From: Leptospiraceae bacterium
Lineage (GTDB): Bacteria > Spirochaetota > Leptospiria > Leptospirales > Leptospiraceae
Assembly: GCA_947458405.1 (NCBI GenBank)
Contig: CANGZW010000028.1
Span: 1-35,020 of the forward strand
Direction: 5' to 3'
DNA length: 35,020 nucleotides
Shown piece after piece: positions 23,917 through 32,758 of this stretch. The notes under the pieces are model-generated. The model made no database searches, was not told the DNA's origin, and saw only the letters and a list, made by a program, of their open reading frames with translations. A program made the position numbers and the translations under genes. Numbering within the stretch: the stretch's first letter is position 1; each line of letters begins with the position of its first letter.

Positions 23917-26106
23917 TTAATTTTCAACAATTTCTAGAGGAGTATAGACCAGTAAAAAGTTCTTTTCGGTGTAGCCAAATCGAATCTTTGCTTTCTTGTT
24001 ATCGCCCACCCCAGATATATCAACGATTTTTCCTATACCATACTCTCTATGTTTCACTTTTGAACCAACTTTGAAAGTACTATTGTTGATTGAATTTGCC
24101 TGAAAATTCGTTTTTTCTTTGATTTCTCTCTCTTTTGCAAAGGGGGCTCGAATGGGAGTACGGTAACTTATTTCTGAACCTGTTTGAAAAAGATTTTCAG
24201 GGATTTCGGATAAAAATCGGCTGGGCTCTCTCTTCTGGATTTCTCCATACTTTCTACTATACTGGCAGTGGGAAATATAAAGATCTTGCATGGCTCTGGT
24301 GATAGCAACATAGCAGAGTCTTCTTTCTTCCTCTACACCCATTTTTTCTTCTAAACTCATAAAATGAGGAAAGGTACCTTCCTCCATCCCTGTCAGAAAT
24401 ACAGTATCAAATTCCAATCCCTTGGAGTTGTGAACTGTCATTAGGGTTATATAGTCGGTTATTTCTACGCCATCTTCTTCTGAAGTATAGAGAGAAATCA
24501 TATTTAAGTATTCTGAAAGATTTGGATTTTCAGTGGAATCTTCGTATTCTTGAATGGATTCTATAAATTGTTCTATGTTTTCGAGTCTATCGAGAGATTC
24601 TGGATCGGCATTTTTTTTAAGTTCATCTTCTATACCCATTTGTACTACCAATGATTTTGCAATTGCAGAAGGATTCATATTATTTTTTATCATTATTGAT
24701 AGATCATTGTAATTTGATAAAAAGTTTTCAATAGAAAGTTTAGCAGATTTTCTGAGATCCGTATTACCTCTTTTGAGTATCTCAAATACCGAAACATTAT
24801 TTTCTATGGCATTTAATCTAAGTTTTTCCAGACTCGTATCACCAAGTCCACGTGGAGGAAAATTGATGATTCTTAATAAACTTCCCGTATCATCCGGATT
24901 GATTAATATTGTGAGGTAAGCCATCATATCTTTAATTTCAGCCCTATCGTAAAATCTAAACCCACCATATATTTTATAGGGTATATTATTTTCCCGTAAG
25001 GCTTCTTCAAAAAATCTAGATTGGGCATTTGTTCTATAAAATACTGCAATTTTTGAGTATTTACCTGTAAATTTATACAAATCTTTGATCTTATTTAATA
25101 CAAATCTTGCTTCGTCCATTTCGGATGGACACTCGGTTAGGGTAATTTTTTTTCCTATCTCTTTGTTGGTAAAAAGTGTTTTATCTTTTCTATCAGAATT
25201 GTTTTTAATAAGTGAACCCGCGGCAGTGATTATATTTTGAGTAGATCTGTAGTTTTCCTCTAGTTTTACAATATATGTATTTTTATAATCTTTTTCAAAA
25301 TCTAAAATATTCCGAATATCGGCACCTCTCCATGAATAAATAGACTGATCATCATCCCCAACTACACATATATTTTTTTTCTCACCGGCCAGCAGTGTTG
25401 TGAGAATATATTGACATTTATTGGTATCCTGGTATTCATCTACCATTATATATTCCCATAAATTATTATAGTAATTTTTAATTTCTGGATATTCTTTCAA
25501 GAGTATTACAGTTTTAAGTATCAAATCACCAAAATCGAGGGCATTTCTTTCCATTTTTCTTTCTTCATATAGAGTGTATATTTTACCAATGGATTTATAA
25601 AAAGAGTCTTTGGGTAATTCATCTAAAAACTCTTCCGGTAAAATCATCTTATCTTTTGAATTTTGTATTACAGATGATATATTCTTAGGTTTAAAAGCCT
25701 TATTATCAAGGGATAGGTCTTTAATAATTTCTTTTAGAAGTGATTCGGAGAGAGATGTATCATAAACAGTGAATCCTGAATGTAAATTTATTTTTTCTGG
25801 GTATTTTCTAAGTATATACAAACACAAGGAATGAAAAGTCTTAATCATGACTAAATTTCCAGAATTAGAAAGTAATTTAATTACCCTCTCCTGCATTTCT
25901 TTTGCGGCTTTGTTTGTAAATGTTAGGGCACAAATTTTATAGGGATAAATATTTTTATTTATAATTAAGTGAGCAATTCTATGTGTGATGACCCTTGTTT
26001 TTCCGGAACCCGCACCTGCTAATATTAAAAGGGGTCCCTCAGTATGCAAAACTGCCGATTTTTGGGGTTCATTTAAACCACTGATAAACTCTAAATTCAT
26101 ATCCAT
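23917..26106 (-). CDS. pcrA: UvrD/PcrA/Rep-type superfamily 1 DNA helicase
   Basis: This 729-residue 3'-5' helicase has the motifs in order: Q-motif GLNEPQKSAVLHTEGP, Walker A GAGSGKTR (31-38), Walker B DEYQDTN, GDDDQSIYSWRGAD, VHNSKGLEFDTVFLTG and RRLCYVAITRA. The C-terminal 50 residues (KVGSKVKHREYGIGKIVDI) form the small Tudor-like domain that PcrA/UvrD use to bind RNA polymerase. It unwinds DNA in nucleotide-excision and mismatch repair or displaces recombinase and transcription complexes. The pcrA label is preferred over rep because of that C-terminal domain. A divergent promoter region lies at 26107-26244. Confidence 0.95.
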   Translation of the reverse strand: MDMNLEFISGLNEPQKSAVLHTEGPLLILAGAGSGKTRVITHRIAHLIINKNIYPYKICALTFTNKAAKEMQERVIKLLSNSGNLVMIKTFHSLCLYILRKYPEKINLHSGFTVYDTSLSESLLKEIIKDLSLDNKAFKPKNISSVIQNSKDKMILPEEFLDELPKDSFYKSIGKIYTLYEERKMERNALDFGDLILKTVILLKEYPEIKNYYNNLWEYIMVDEYQDTNKCQYILTTLLAGEKKNICVVGDDDQSIYSWRGADIRNILDFEKDYKNTYIVKLEENYRSTQNIITAAGSLIKNNSDRKDKTLFTNKEIGKKITLTECPSEMDEARFVLNKIKDLYKFTGKYSKIAVFYRTNAQSRFFEEALRENNIPYKIYGGFRFYDRAEIKDMMAYLTILINPDDTGSLLRIINFPPRGLGDTSLEKLRLNAIENNVSVFEILKRGNTDLRKSAKLSIENFLSNYNDLSIMIKNNMNPSAIAKSLVVQMGIEDELKKNADPESLDRLENIEQFIESIQEYEDSTENPNLSEYLNMISLYTSEEDGVEITDYITLMTVHNSKGLEFDTVFLTGMEEGTFPHFMSLEEKMGVEEERRLCYVAITRAMQDLYISHCQYSRKYGEIQKREPSRFLSEIPENLFQTGSEISYRTPIRAPFAKEREIKEKTNFQANSINNSTFKVGSKVKHREYGIGKIVDISGVGDNKKAKIRFGYTEKNFLLVYTPLEIVEN

Positions 26107-26151
26107 CCAAATTACTGTTTATCCTTATTTTGACAACTCCATGCATCTTTC

Positions 26152-26199
26152 TCTTAAGTTATTTTTATTTTTCTTTAAAATTTTGTTGATAACTTAAGA
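26152..26199. promoter_or_regulatory. Perfect 11-bp inverted repeat between divergent genes
   Basis: TCTTAAGTTAT (26152-26162) and ATAACTTAAGA (26189-26199) are exact reverse complements separated by 26 bases. They lie in the 138-base intergenic region between pcrA (minus) and the phasin-like gene (plus), 46 bases or more from either start. It could be a pair of operator half-sites or a transcript hairpin; the sequence alone does not say which. Confidence 0.4.
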
Positions 26200-26244
26200 A
26201 CAATTTTATTTATTTCAAGAAAAGTAGGTGTGTGATCACAATTT

Positions 26245-26631
26245 ATGAACAGTACAATCAGCAATTTTATAAATCTAACCATTGGAATATGTATAGAATC
26301 ATATGGGGATGTAAAAAAATCACTCAATTCGATGGAGCATGAAATTAATAAATTAGTTGCCCTTGGAGAAAAAGAAAAAACGCAACAAATCCTTCAAATA
26401 GAGGAATTATTGAAAAAAATTCTCAGGGATTCAAAGAAACTAGAGGGAAATATTCAGGAAAAACTGGAAGAAATTAGCCAAAAAATTCAAAAAGATATAG
26501 CTTTATTTTCTAATAATAAGGAAAATCAAAAAAATATATTAAATGAGTCAATAAAGAGTAAAATTTCTGAGATGCAAGAATTAACTAGCAAGGGTCAATC
26601 TAAAAAATCTAAAAAAAACAGAGCGGCATAA
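26245..26631 (+). CDS. Small coiled-coil protein, phasin-like
   Basis: The 128-residue protein begins with a mildly hydrophobic helix (FINLTIGICIESYGDVKKSL), followed by a long heptad-rich coiled coil (about residues 30-110) and a Lys/Ser-rich tail ending KKSKKNRAA. This layout is that of PhaF/PhaI-type phasins and related granule-associated proteins. No polyhydroxyalkanoate synthase lies nearby, so a granule role is only a suggestion. Upstream of the ATG there is only a modest ribosome-binding site. The gene starts the plus-strand cluster, 62 bases before the MFS gene. Confidence 0.7.
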   Translation: MNSTISNFINLTIGICIESYGDVKKSLNSMEHEINKLVALGEKEKTQQILQIEELLKKILRDSKKLEGNIQEKLEEISQKIQKDIALFSNNKENQKNILNESIKSKISEMQELTSKGQSKKSKKNRAA

Positions 26632-26693
26632 GTTAACAAATTTCAATTTTTGCTTTTATGTCTGGTAAACTTTGATTTTAGTTTTATTACAAG

Positions 26694-27980
26694 ATGAAAA
26701 GCAAAAATAAATTTATTCTATTTTTAACAGTATTTATAGATATGATGGGCTTTTCTGTCATATTTCCCCTCTTTCCTGATACGTTAAAATTTTATTTATC
26801 CCAAGGAAATGATGAAGTATTATCCTTTTTTATATCAATTGTGGAGCGATTTCTAGCTACTCAGAATAATCCTTATTTTATTGTACTATTTGGGGGATTA
26901 ATAGGTAGTATATATGCTATCCTTCAGTTTATTTTCTCTCCTATCTGGGGAAAAATAAGTGATTCGAGTGGAAGAAAACGAATTTTGATTTTTACTAGTT
27001 TTGGCAGTTTAGCCGGATATCTAATTTGGTTTTTTTCGGGCAGTTTTTCAACCTTTGTACTATCTAGAGTAGTGACTGGAATTATGGGGGGAAACATAAG
27101 CGTTGCGAGTGCTTCCATGGCCGATATGACTAGCAAAGAAGATAGGGCAAAGGGCATGGGAATTATAGGAGCAGGAATTGGACTTGGCTTTATCTTTGGT
27201 CCTCCTTTAGGAGGTATCATGTCAGGGTATAATTTACTATCTATCTTTCCATTTTTAAGTAGTATAGGTACTACAATATATTCATCTTCAGCACTGATTT
27301 CAGTAATTGTTTCTTTTGTAAATTTTTTAATGATAATATTTTTATTTGAAGAAACATTTATTTCACAGGTTAATCCAATCAAGAGAGGATTCTCTCATCC
27401 GGTTTTTGGGATTTTTAAAAGTGATGTCGTACAACTTCCAAAAATATGTCTAATTTATTTTTTATTCACCTTAGGATTTTCAGGATTTGAATTTTGTATT
27501 AATTTCTTTTTTTATGAATCTTTAAATTTTTCTCCTAGAGAGATTGGGTATAGTTTTGTGTATATGGGAAGTATTGTAATACTGATTCAGGGCGGTGTAA
27601 TACGAAGAATATCAGGAAAAGTTTCTGAGAAAAAAATTGCTATTTTTGGTTCACTTTCATTATTAATTGGATTTATTATTATAACATTATCCAAGAATTT
27701 ACCCGTTATTTTTGTAGCATTAAGTTTTTTGTCCATAGGAAGTGCATTTTTAAATCCGGGAATATCTTCCTTAGCCTCAATTTATTCCTCTCAGGATGAG
27801 CAGGGTAAAAATTTGGGTATTATGAGGGGATTTGGATCATTGGCGCGAGCTTTTGCACCACTAGTTTTTTCGTTGATTTATTTCACAAAGGGGCCTGTCA
27901 CCACATTTAGATTTTCGTTTATAGTAATTTTAAGTGTTTTGATACTTTTAGTAAACTTTAAAGAGGATAAGAAAAATTAA
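26694..27980 (+). CDS. MFS transporter, 12-TM drug/H+ antiporter type
   Basis: A 428-residue membrane protein with about twelve hydrophobic helices. The loop 2-3 motif A is present (GKISDSSGRKRIL), and the antiporter motif C appears as GIGLGFIFGPPLGG in helix 5, which marks drug:proton antiporters of the TetA/Bmr kind. It therefore probably exports a small molecule using the proton gradient; the substrate is not predictable. An extended loop between helices 1 and 2 (about residues 40-65) is longer than in TetA. It is followed after 19 bases by the class IV aminotransferase gene. Confidence 0.9.
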   Translation: MKSKNKFILFLTVFIDMMGFSVIFPLFPDTLKFYLSQGNDEVLSFFISIVERFLATQNNPYFIVLFGGLIGSIYAILQFIFSPIWGKISDSSGRKRILIFTSFGSLAGYLIWFFSGSFSTFVLSRVVTGIMGGNISVASASMADMTSKEDRAKGMGIIGAGIGLGFIFGPPLGGIMSGYNLLSIFPFLSSIGTTIYSSSALISVIVSFVNFLMIIFLFEETFISQVNPIKRGFSHPVFGIFKSDVVQLPKICLIYFLFTLGFSGFEFCINFFFYESLNFSPREIGYSFVYMGSIVILIQGGVIRRISGKVSEKKIAIFGSLSLLIGFIIITLSKNLPVIFVALSFLSIGSAFLNPGISSLASIYSSQDEQGKNLGIMRGFGSLARAFAPLVFSLIYFTKGPVTTFRFSFIVILSVLILLVNFKEDKKN

Positions 27981-27999
27981 GAGAGTAATTTTATGAATT

Positions 28000-28833
28000 A
28001 TGATTGATATAAATGGAGTGTTGTATAACGAAAATGATTTGGTATTGAGTCCATTAGATGCATCTGTATTTTATGGATTTAGTGTATATGAAACATTATA
28101 CATTAAAAATAAAAAAGTAGCATTTTATGATGAACATCTACTAAGACTTAAAACAAGTTGTGATTTTTTTAATATACCATTTCCAGATTCTGGAGATTTA
28201 AAAATTAGAATAAAAAAATTAATCGAAAAAGATAATATTATAGATGGAAGACTGCGAGTAATAACCTCTCCGGGGAATATAAATAATATTACAAATTCTA
28301 AAAAATGTAGTACATTTATTAGAATTGAAGAAATAAAACAAAGTCCAACTGATATAAGACTAACACTATCTACAATCAAGAAACCATATCCTCCCATTTA
28401 TCCATCCAATGTAAAAATTTCAGCAAATTACTTTTCCTTATTGAGTTATATTGAATCCAAAAAAAAAGGCTTTGATGAAGGTTTGATGACAACAGCAGAT
28501 AATATTATAACAGAAGGCTCCTATTGTAATATATTTTGGTCAAAGCAGGATGTACTTTTCACTCCGGATATAAAATCATCTATTTTAGAGGGAGTAACCA
28601 GAAGTAAAATATTAGATATTTGTAATAAATTAGATTTTAAAATAAAAGAAGGAATATTTTATCTTCAAGAATTAGAAAATGCAGATAATATCTTTATTTC
28701 TAGCTCGACAAGGGGACTACTTTTTGTATCTCAATATGATGCTAAAAAATTTAACAAAAATATATATAATAATTATAATGAAATTATGAAATACTATGAA
28801 AAAATTCAGGACGATTCTTTTAGCCAATGGTAG
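28000..28833 (+). CDS. Class IV PLP aminotransferase (BCAT / 4-amino-4-deoxychorismate lyase family)
   Basis: A 277-residue fold-type IV enzyme. It has the N-terminal FYGFSVYETL and DEHLLRL motifs, the Schiff-base lysine Lys139 in NVKISANYF (spacing K-X3-N as in branched-chain aminotransferases), and ITEGSYCNIFW with Glu172 holding the pyridine nitrogen, then TPDIKSSILEGVTR. It could be a branched-chain or D-amino-acid aminotransferase or PabC-like lyase; length and motifs do not separate these. Its last seven bases overlap uvrC, so expression is coupled. Confidence 0.9.
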   Translation: MIDINGVLYNENDLVLSPLDASVFYGFSVYETLYIKNKKVAFYDEHLLRLKTSCDFFNIPFPDSGDLKIRIKKLIEKDNIIDGRLRVITSPGNINNITNSKKCSTFIRIEEIKQSPTDIRLTLSTIKKPYPPIYPSNVKISANYFSLLSYIESKKKGFDEGLMTTADNIITEGSYCNIFWSKQDVLFTPDIKSSILEGVTRSKILDICNKLDFKIKEGIFYLQELENADNIFISSSTRGLLFVSQYDAKKFNKNIYNNYNEIMKYYEKIQDDSFSQW

Positions 28834-30653
28834 AGGGATTACAATTTGAAATTATAAGACAAAAAATAAAAAATCTCGGGTCAGAATCCGGTTGTTATCT
28901 CTGGAAAGATCAACAAAATAATATAATTTATGTGGGTAAAGCCTTAAAATTATCTGACAGGGTAAGAAGTTACTTAAACCCTAATATCACTGATTTAAAA
29001 ACATTATCCCTTCAAAGTGAAATACATGATTTGGACTGGATTATTACAAATAACGAATTAGAAGCCCTTATCTTAGAAGCAAATTTAATTAAAAAATATT
29101 TTCCCAAATATAATATTAGATTAAAAGACGACAAGCGATATCCATTTATCTGTGTTTCTACTGATGAAATGTATCCAATGATTTATCTTACACGAAAAGT
29201 TAAATCAGATGGAAAAAAATATTTCGGTCCCTATACTGATGTAAAAGCTGTTAGAGATTTATTAAATTTGGTATTAAAAATATTTCCAATTAGAAAAACC
29301 CCACTTAAATTACCCTTAAAGAAACCACAAAGAGCCTGTTTAAATTTTCACATTAAAAGATGTTTGGGTCCCTGTCAGGGAAATGTATTACAAGAAGATT
29401 ATTTAAAAGTAGTAAATCAAGTGATCAAATTTTTAGAGGGAAAAAAAGATGATTTGATCAAAGAATTAAAAAAAGCTATGGATGAATACTCTCTAAAGAT
29501 GATGTTTGAGAGGGCGGCAATCTATAGGGATATGATAACTGCTATTCAAATCTTAAATAAAAGACAAATAGTAGTTTCTTCCGGTGAAGAAGATGAGGAT
29601 ATTTTAGCCATTGCAAGAAAAGATGATACAGGTCAAATGGTAGTTTTTGAAATTAGAGAGGGCAGACTAGAAGGAAAAAAATCCTTCGCTTTAGATGGAA
29701 TGAATAACTCCAAAGATGATGAAGCCTATCTTTCTTTTATAAAATTATATTATTTAAATAATAACTTTATTCCAAATGTAATACGGACTCCAAATATAAA
29801 TAATAAAGAATTTGATTCAATTCAATCAGTATTACGAAATAACTCTGGAAAAAAAATAAGTATAAAATCTTCCGCACAGGGTAAGTCGAAAGGAATTTAT
29901 AATTTAGCTATAAAAAATGCCGAATTAAATCTAGTTGAGAGAGTCCTGGCAACAAAACTAAAAAGTCAAAATGAGGCTTTAAAAGACTTAAAAGACAAAT
30001 TAAAATTGGAAAAGCTACCACAAGTCATTGAATGCTATGATATTAGTCATTTTCAAGGCTCTGAGCCCGTGGGAAGTGGCGTAATGTTTGTGGATGGAAA
30101 TCCATACAAATCAGGGTACAGACATTATAATATAAAAAGTTATACAGGAATCAATGATCCGGGCATGATGCATGAAGTTATTGCAAGAAGATTGCAGAGA
30201 TTGTTGAATGAAGATGAAAGTCTTCCCGACCTAATTGTAATCGATGGTGGTACAACACAGTTAACGCGAGCAACAGAAGCGGCAATTGCCTTAGAATTAA
30301 ATCAAATTCCTATGATTGGACTTGCCAAAAAAAGAGAAGAAGTTTATTTTCCCGGAGAAAAGTATCCATATTCATTTCCAATAGATTCTCCTGGAGTTAG
30401 ACTTCTAAGACAATTAAGAGATGAGGCTCATAGATTTGGTATTACGCATCACAGAAGTCGAAGAAATAAAGCAACCCTAAAGGGAATTTTGGATAATATT
30501 AAAGATGTCGGACCTAAAAGAAAAAAGTTAATCTATTCCTATTTTTTAGGGAAGAAAAAAATAGAGAATGCAACTCTTGATGAGCTTGAAAGTATTCCTG
30601 AAATATCAAAAGATCTCGCTCTCAATATTTATACAGCGATAAAAAATAAATAA
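28827..30653 (+). CDS. uvrC: UvrABC excinuclease subunit C
   Basis: UvrC makes both incisions in nucleotide-excision repair. The 608 residues carry the GIY-YIG nuclease at the N-terminus (GCYLWKDQQNNIIYVGKA), a Cys cluster (CLNFHIKRCLGPC) as in UvrC iron-sulfur sites, a UVR motif (MFERAAIYRDMI) for UvrB contact, the RNase H-like domain with ECYDISHFQG and VIDGGTTQL carrying acidic residues, and tandem helix-hairpin-helix motifs at the end. The length is normal and the frame intact. It overlaps the aminotransferase gene by seven bases and ends four bases before a convergent gene. Confidence 0.97.
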   Translation: MVEGLQFEIIRQKIKNLGSESGCYLWKDQQNNIIYVGKALKLSDRVRSYLNPNITDLKTLSLQSEIHDLDWIITNNELEALILEANLIKKYFPKYNIRLKDDKRYPFICVSTDEMYPMIYLTRKVKSDGKKYFGPYTDVKAVRDLLNLVLKIFPIRKTPLKLPLKKPQRACLNFHIKRCLGPCQGNVLQEDYLKVVNQVIKFLEGKKDDLIKELKKAMDEYSLKMMFERAAIYRDMITAIQILNKRQIVVSSGEEDEDILAIARKDDTGQMVVFEIREGRLEGKKSFALDGMNNSKDDEAYLSFIKLYYLNNNFIPNVIRTPNINNKEFDSIQSVLRNNSGKKISIKSSAQGKSKGIYNLAIKNAELNLVERVLATKLKSQNEALKDLKDKLKLEKLPQVIECYDISHFQGSEPVGSGVMFVDGNPYKSGYRHYNIKSYTGINDPGMMHEVIARRLQRLLNEDESLPDLIVIDGGTTQLTRATEAAIALELNQIPMIGLAKKREEVYFPGEKYPYSFPIDSPGVRLLRQLRDEAHRFGITHHRSRRNKATLKGILDNIKDVGPKRKKLIYSYFLGKKKIENATLDELESIPEISKDLALNIYTAIKNK

Positions 30654-30657
30654 TTAA

Positions 30658-31065
30658 CTATTCAATTAAATCTTTAATATAATCGGGAAGTAGGGTTGGC
30701 TTTCCTGACTCAAAGTCAAACCAGATAAGTTCTGCCGAACCTGTAACAGAAACAACTTCATTATCTACCATACTACATTCTACTTTAAATTTTCTAGAAG
30801 ATATTTCTGTAATACCTAAGTATATTTGTAATTCAGCCGGATATTTAATTTGTTTTCTATAATTAATATTTAAATTTGTAATCACCATTCCCTTTTTTAT
30901 TTTATTTCCAAAATCTTCCCAAATCTTATTTACCGTAAAATATTGTGCCCTTGCATTTTCAAAATAACGTACTACCTGCACATTGTTTACATGCCCAAAA
31001 GCATCCTGATCACCCCAGGTTACAGTTTGCTTATATATAAATTTAAATTTTTTAAAGTCTTTCAT
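30658..31065 (-). CDS. YbgC-type hotdog thioesterase
   Basis: A 135-residue 4-hydroxybenzoyl-CoA-thioesterase-like protein. It opens with TWGDQDAFGHVNNVQVVRYFENARAQ, where the first Asp is the catalytic residue of this family. A second strand block follows (NINYRKQIKYPAELQIYLG). It likely hydrolyses acyl-CoA in the cytoplasm. The gene converges on uvrC with only four bases between the stops. Confidence 0.88.
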   Translation of the reverse strand: MKDFKKFKFIYKQTVTWGDQDAFGHVNNVQVVRYFENARAQYFTVNKIWEDFGNKIKKGMVITNLNINYRKQIKYPAELQIYLGITEISSRKFKVECSMVDNEVVSVTGSAELIWFDFESGKPTLLPDYIKDLIE

Positions 31066-31196
31066 GTGTAATATCCATAAGATTGTTATACTTTTGCAGG
31101 CATTTTACCTGGTAAACTTTAAATTCTTCCCATGAATATTCCTAAAAATTAACTTTACATCCATTCGAAATAAATAATCTTAGAAAACAATAAACA

Positions 31197-31268
31197 GCCC
31201 CGGTAGTTCAACGGATAGAATATTGGTCTTCGGAACCAACAGTGGGGGTTCGATTCCCTCCCGGGGCA
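31197..31268 (+). tRNA. tRNA-Arg (anticodon UCG)
   Basis: A complete cloverleaf folds from the sequence: acceptor GCCCCGG/CCGGGGC, D-stem GTTC/GAAT, anticodon stem TTGGT/ACCAA with loop CTTCGGA (anticodon TCG at 31230-31232), T-arm GGGGG/CCCTC with loop TTCGATT, and discriminator A31268. The 3' CCA is not encoded. UCG reads CGA/CGG arginine codons. The transposase gene ends five bases past the tRNA, so the 3' end of this tRNA is a plausible integration boundary. Confidence 0.96.
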
Positions 31269-31272
31269 GATT

Positions 31273-32307
31273 TTAGTCCTTATCACCAAGTGCCACAAGT
31301 TCCGAATCAGCATACTGTCCAAATAGCACCTTTCTCAATGGTTCACAGAATCTAACATTCCCCAAAAATGCCAATTCATCCAGATAGAGCTGTGACCATT
31401 TAGGTGATATATAGTTGTAACTTCTAAAGGACTGTTTTAGTAGATTATTCCTAGCCTCAGCACCATTAGAAGATACACCTTCCTTAGTTATCCATCTCTC
31501 CCTAGATAGGTTGTATCTTGGGTCACTACTCTTCTTAGATTGATTTACCATCCTATGATTCATTCTATCCCATAGAAAGGAATACCCCTCATCGGTGAAT
31601 AGTATGGTGTTCTTAGGTATCTTCTCATCCAAATCCCCACCCAAAAAGTTTTGATTGTTTAAAGGTATTGATTTGTAAAATGTCATACCATGATTGATAC
31701 CTACAGTATGAACAAGAACACCCTTCTGTTCACCACCCAATGTATTCGATAGATAGATAGAAGATGTCCCAGTCTTATACCTCCTTGAACGATGCTTGTT
31801 CGCTCTGAGTGAACTGGAATACAATACAACAGAGTCGGCTACTGCTACAGGCTCATTTTGTAAAACTTCCCTCAAATCACCATTTTTAGGCAATTTTATT
31901 GGATGTTTCTCATTGTATTCACTGAGTTCCTGATACATTTGCTTTTGGAGTTTATCATTGAGCAATGTAAAGAAGATTTGAATTCTTCTCTTTAGATAGT
32001 ATGCAGTCTTGTATGGCAGTTCTAGTTTTCTGGATATTTCTGTGGAAGTAATACTCTTTGGATACTGCATAAGACAATCATGAACTACATAGGAAAAATA
32101 GCTCAATGGTAGCTTAAAATTTTCAAGTGGTGTATGAGAAGTGATGCTCACTTGTTTGTGGCATTTCTTACATCTGGCTACAGTAGGTCTGTTCTTAACT
32201 TTGAAGTAGAGGAGATTAGAATTATCACAACCACATGTCTTACCGAATAACTTGGATAGGATATTTAGGCTGAGAGTAGCATATTGAAGGTCTAGACTTG
32301 GATTTAT
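31273..32307 (-). CDS. IS1595/ISXO2-like transposase, start codon apparently lost
   Basis: From ATA at 32305-32307 the frame gives 344 residues. A zinc ribbon comes first (Cys25-X-Cys27 and Cys46-X2-Cys49), then a helix-turn-helix (STEISRKLELPYKTAYYLKRR), then an ISXO2-like DDE domain with Asp158 (VAVADSVVL), Asp239 (LFTDEGY) and Glu284 in SSNGAEARNNLLK. No ATG, GTG or TTG lies in frame ahead of the zinc ribbon, and the frame is open back to a stop at 32326-32328. The first ordinary start is GTG at 32151, which would delete the ribbon. ATA may be a mutated ATG, making this a decaying element. No convincing terminal inverted repeats were found. Confidence 0.8.
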   Translation of the reverse strand: MNPSLDLQYATLSLNILSKLFGKTCGCDNSNLLYFKVKNRPTVARCKKCHKQVSITSHTPLENFKLPLSYFSYVVHDCLMQYPKSITSTEISRKLELPYKTAYYLKRRIQIFFTLLNDKLQKQMYQELSEYNEKHPIKLPKNGDLREVLQNEPVAVADSVVLYSSSLRANKHRSRRYKTGTSSIYLSNTLGGEQKGVLVHTVGINHGMTFYKSIPLNNQNFLGGDLDEKIPKNTILFTDEGYSFLWDRMNHRMVNQSKKSSDPRYNLSRERWITKEGVSSNGAEARNNLLKQSFRSYNYISPKWSQLYLDELAFLGNVRFCEPLRKVLFGQYADSELVALGDKD

Positions 32308-32318
32308 GTTTAGGGGAT

Positions 32319-32468
32319 TTACATTTTACTATTTTCCTCTTTTAGAATTGATTCAAGAGGAGATTTAATTTCAGGTAATCTTTCAATAACCACAGTCCAT
32401 ACCATTTCATAATCTACTCCAAAATAATTATGAATTAATTTGTCCCTCATTCCAGATATTCTTTTCAT
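32319..32468 (-). pseudogene. Truncated HepT (DUF86/HEPN) toxin, C-terminal 49 residues
   Basis: The 49-residue frame starts at ATG 32466-32468, overlapping the MntA stop (ATGA). After MKR it goes straight into ISGMRDKLIHNYFGVDYE, the conserved C-terminal part of HepT with the RX4HXY motif (Arg8, His13, Tyr15), and ends LESILKEENSKM. HepT is normally about 110-140 residues with some 65 more residues before this point, so an in-frame deletion from codon 4 seems likely. In Shewanella the motif Tyr is the residue that MntA modifies. The fragment lacks most of the HEPN bundle and is unlikely to be a working RNase. Confidence 0.75.
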
Positions 32469-32758
32469 ATGTATTGAACTTCACTAAGAATTTGTCTCCC
32501 GATGTGTGGCTTAAGTGATTTTACTGAAACCAAATCAACTTTTAAACTACAAATATTTTGAAGCTCTTCTTCTAGTTCTAGAAATTTAAATAAATCAATT
32601 GGATTAGAAAAATCTACTAAAATATCTAAATCACTATTTATAGATTCTTCTCCTTTTATATATGAACCAAAAATTCCTATACTTTTTAAGTTATAGTTCT
32701 CCATTAATCTATTTTTATTTTTAAGTATTACATTTTTTAATTCTTCTATTTGATTCAT
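32465..32758 (-). CDS. MntA-type minimal nucleotidyltransferase (antitoxin)
   Basis: The 97-residue protein has the nucleotidyltransferase signature GSYIKGEESINSDLDILVDF: Gly31-Ser32, the metal aspartates Asp43 and Asp45, and the third acid Asp75 in LKVDLVS. It ends LKPHIGRQILSEVQYI, as complete MntA proteins do. MntA-type proteins neutralise HepT toxins by AMPylating the toxin tyrosine. Here the partner gene is truncated, so the antitoxin is orphaned or nearly so. Confidence 0.88.
   Translation of the reverse strand: MNQIEELKNVILKNKNRLMENYNLKSIGIFGSYIKGEESINSDLDILVDFSNPIDLFKFLELEEELQNICSLKVDLVSVKSLKPHIGRQILSEVQYI

Noticed and set aside
26662-26673. CTGGTAAACTTT shared with 31109-31120
   Set aside because: A shared 12-mer is expected by chance at this length, and the surrounding bases do not match.
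26694-27980. Linking the TetA-like transporter to the EF-G-like gene as a resistance pair
   Set aside because: They are 19 kb apart, on separate transcripts, and the MFS substrate is unknown.
31104-31116. Palindrome TTTACCTGGTAAA between the thioesterase and tRNA genes
   Set aside because: A 6-1-6 palindrome is expected several times by chance in 35 kb, and no second copy upstream of related genes was seen.
31269-32345. Terminal inverted repeats bounding the transposase
   Set aside because: Comparison of both flanks by eye gave no convincing match, so the element ends are not defined.
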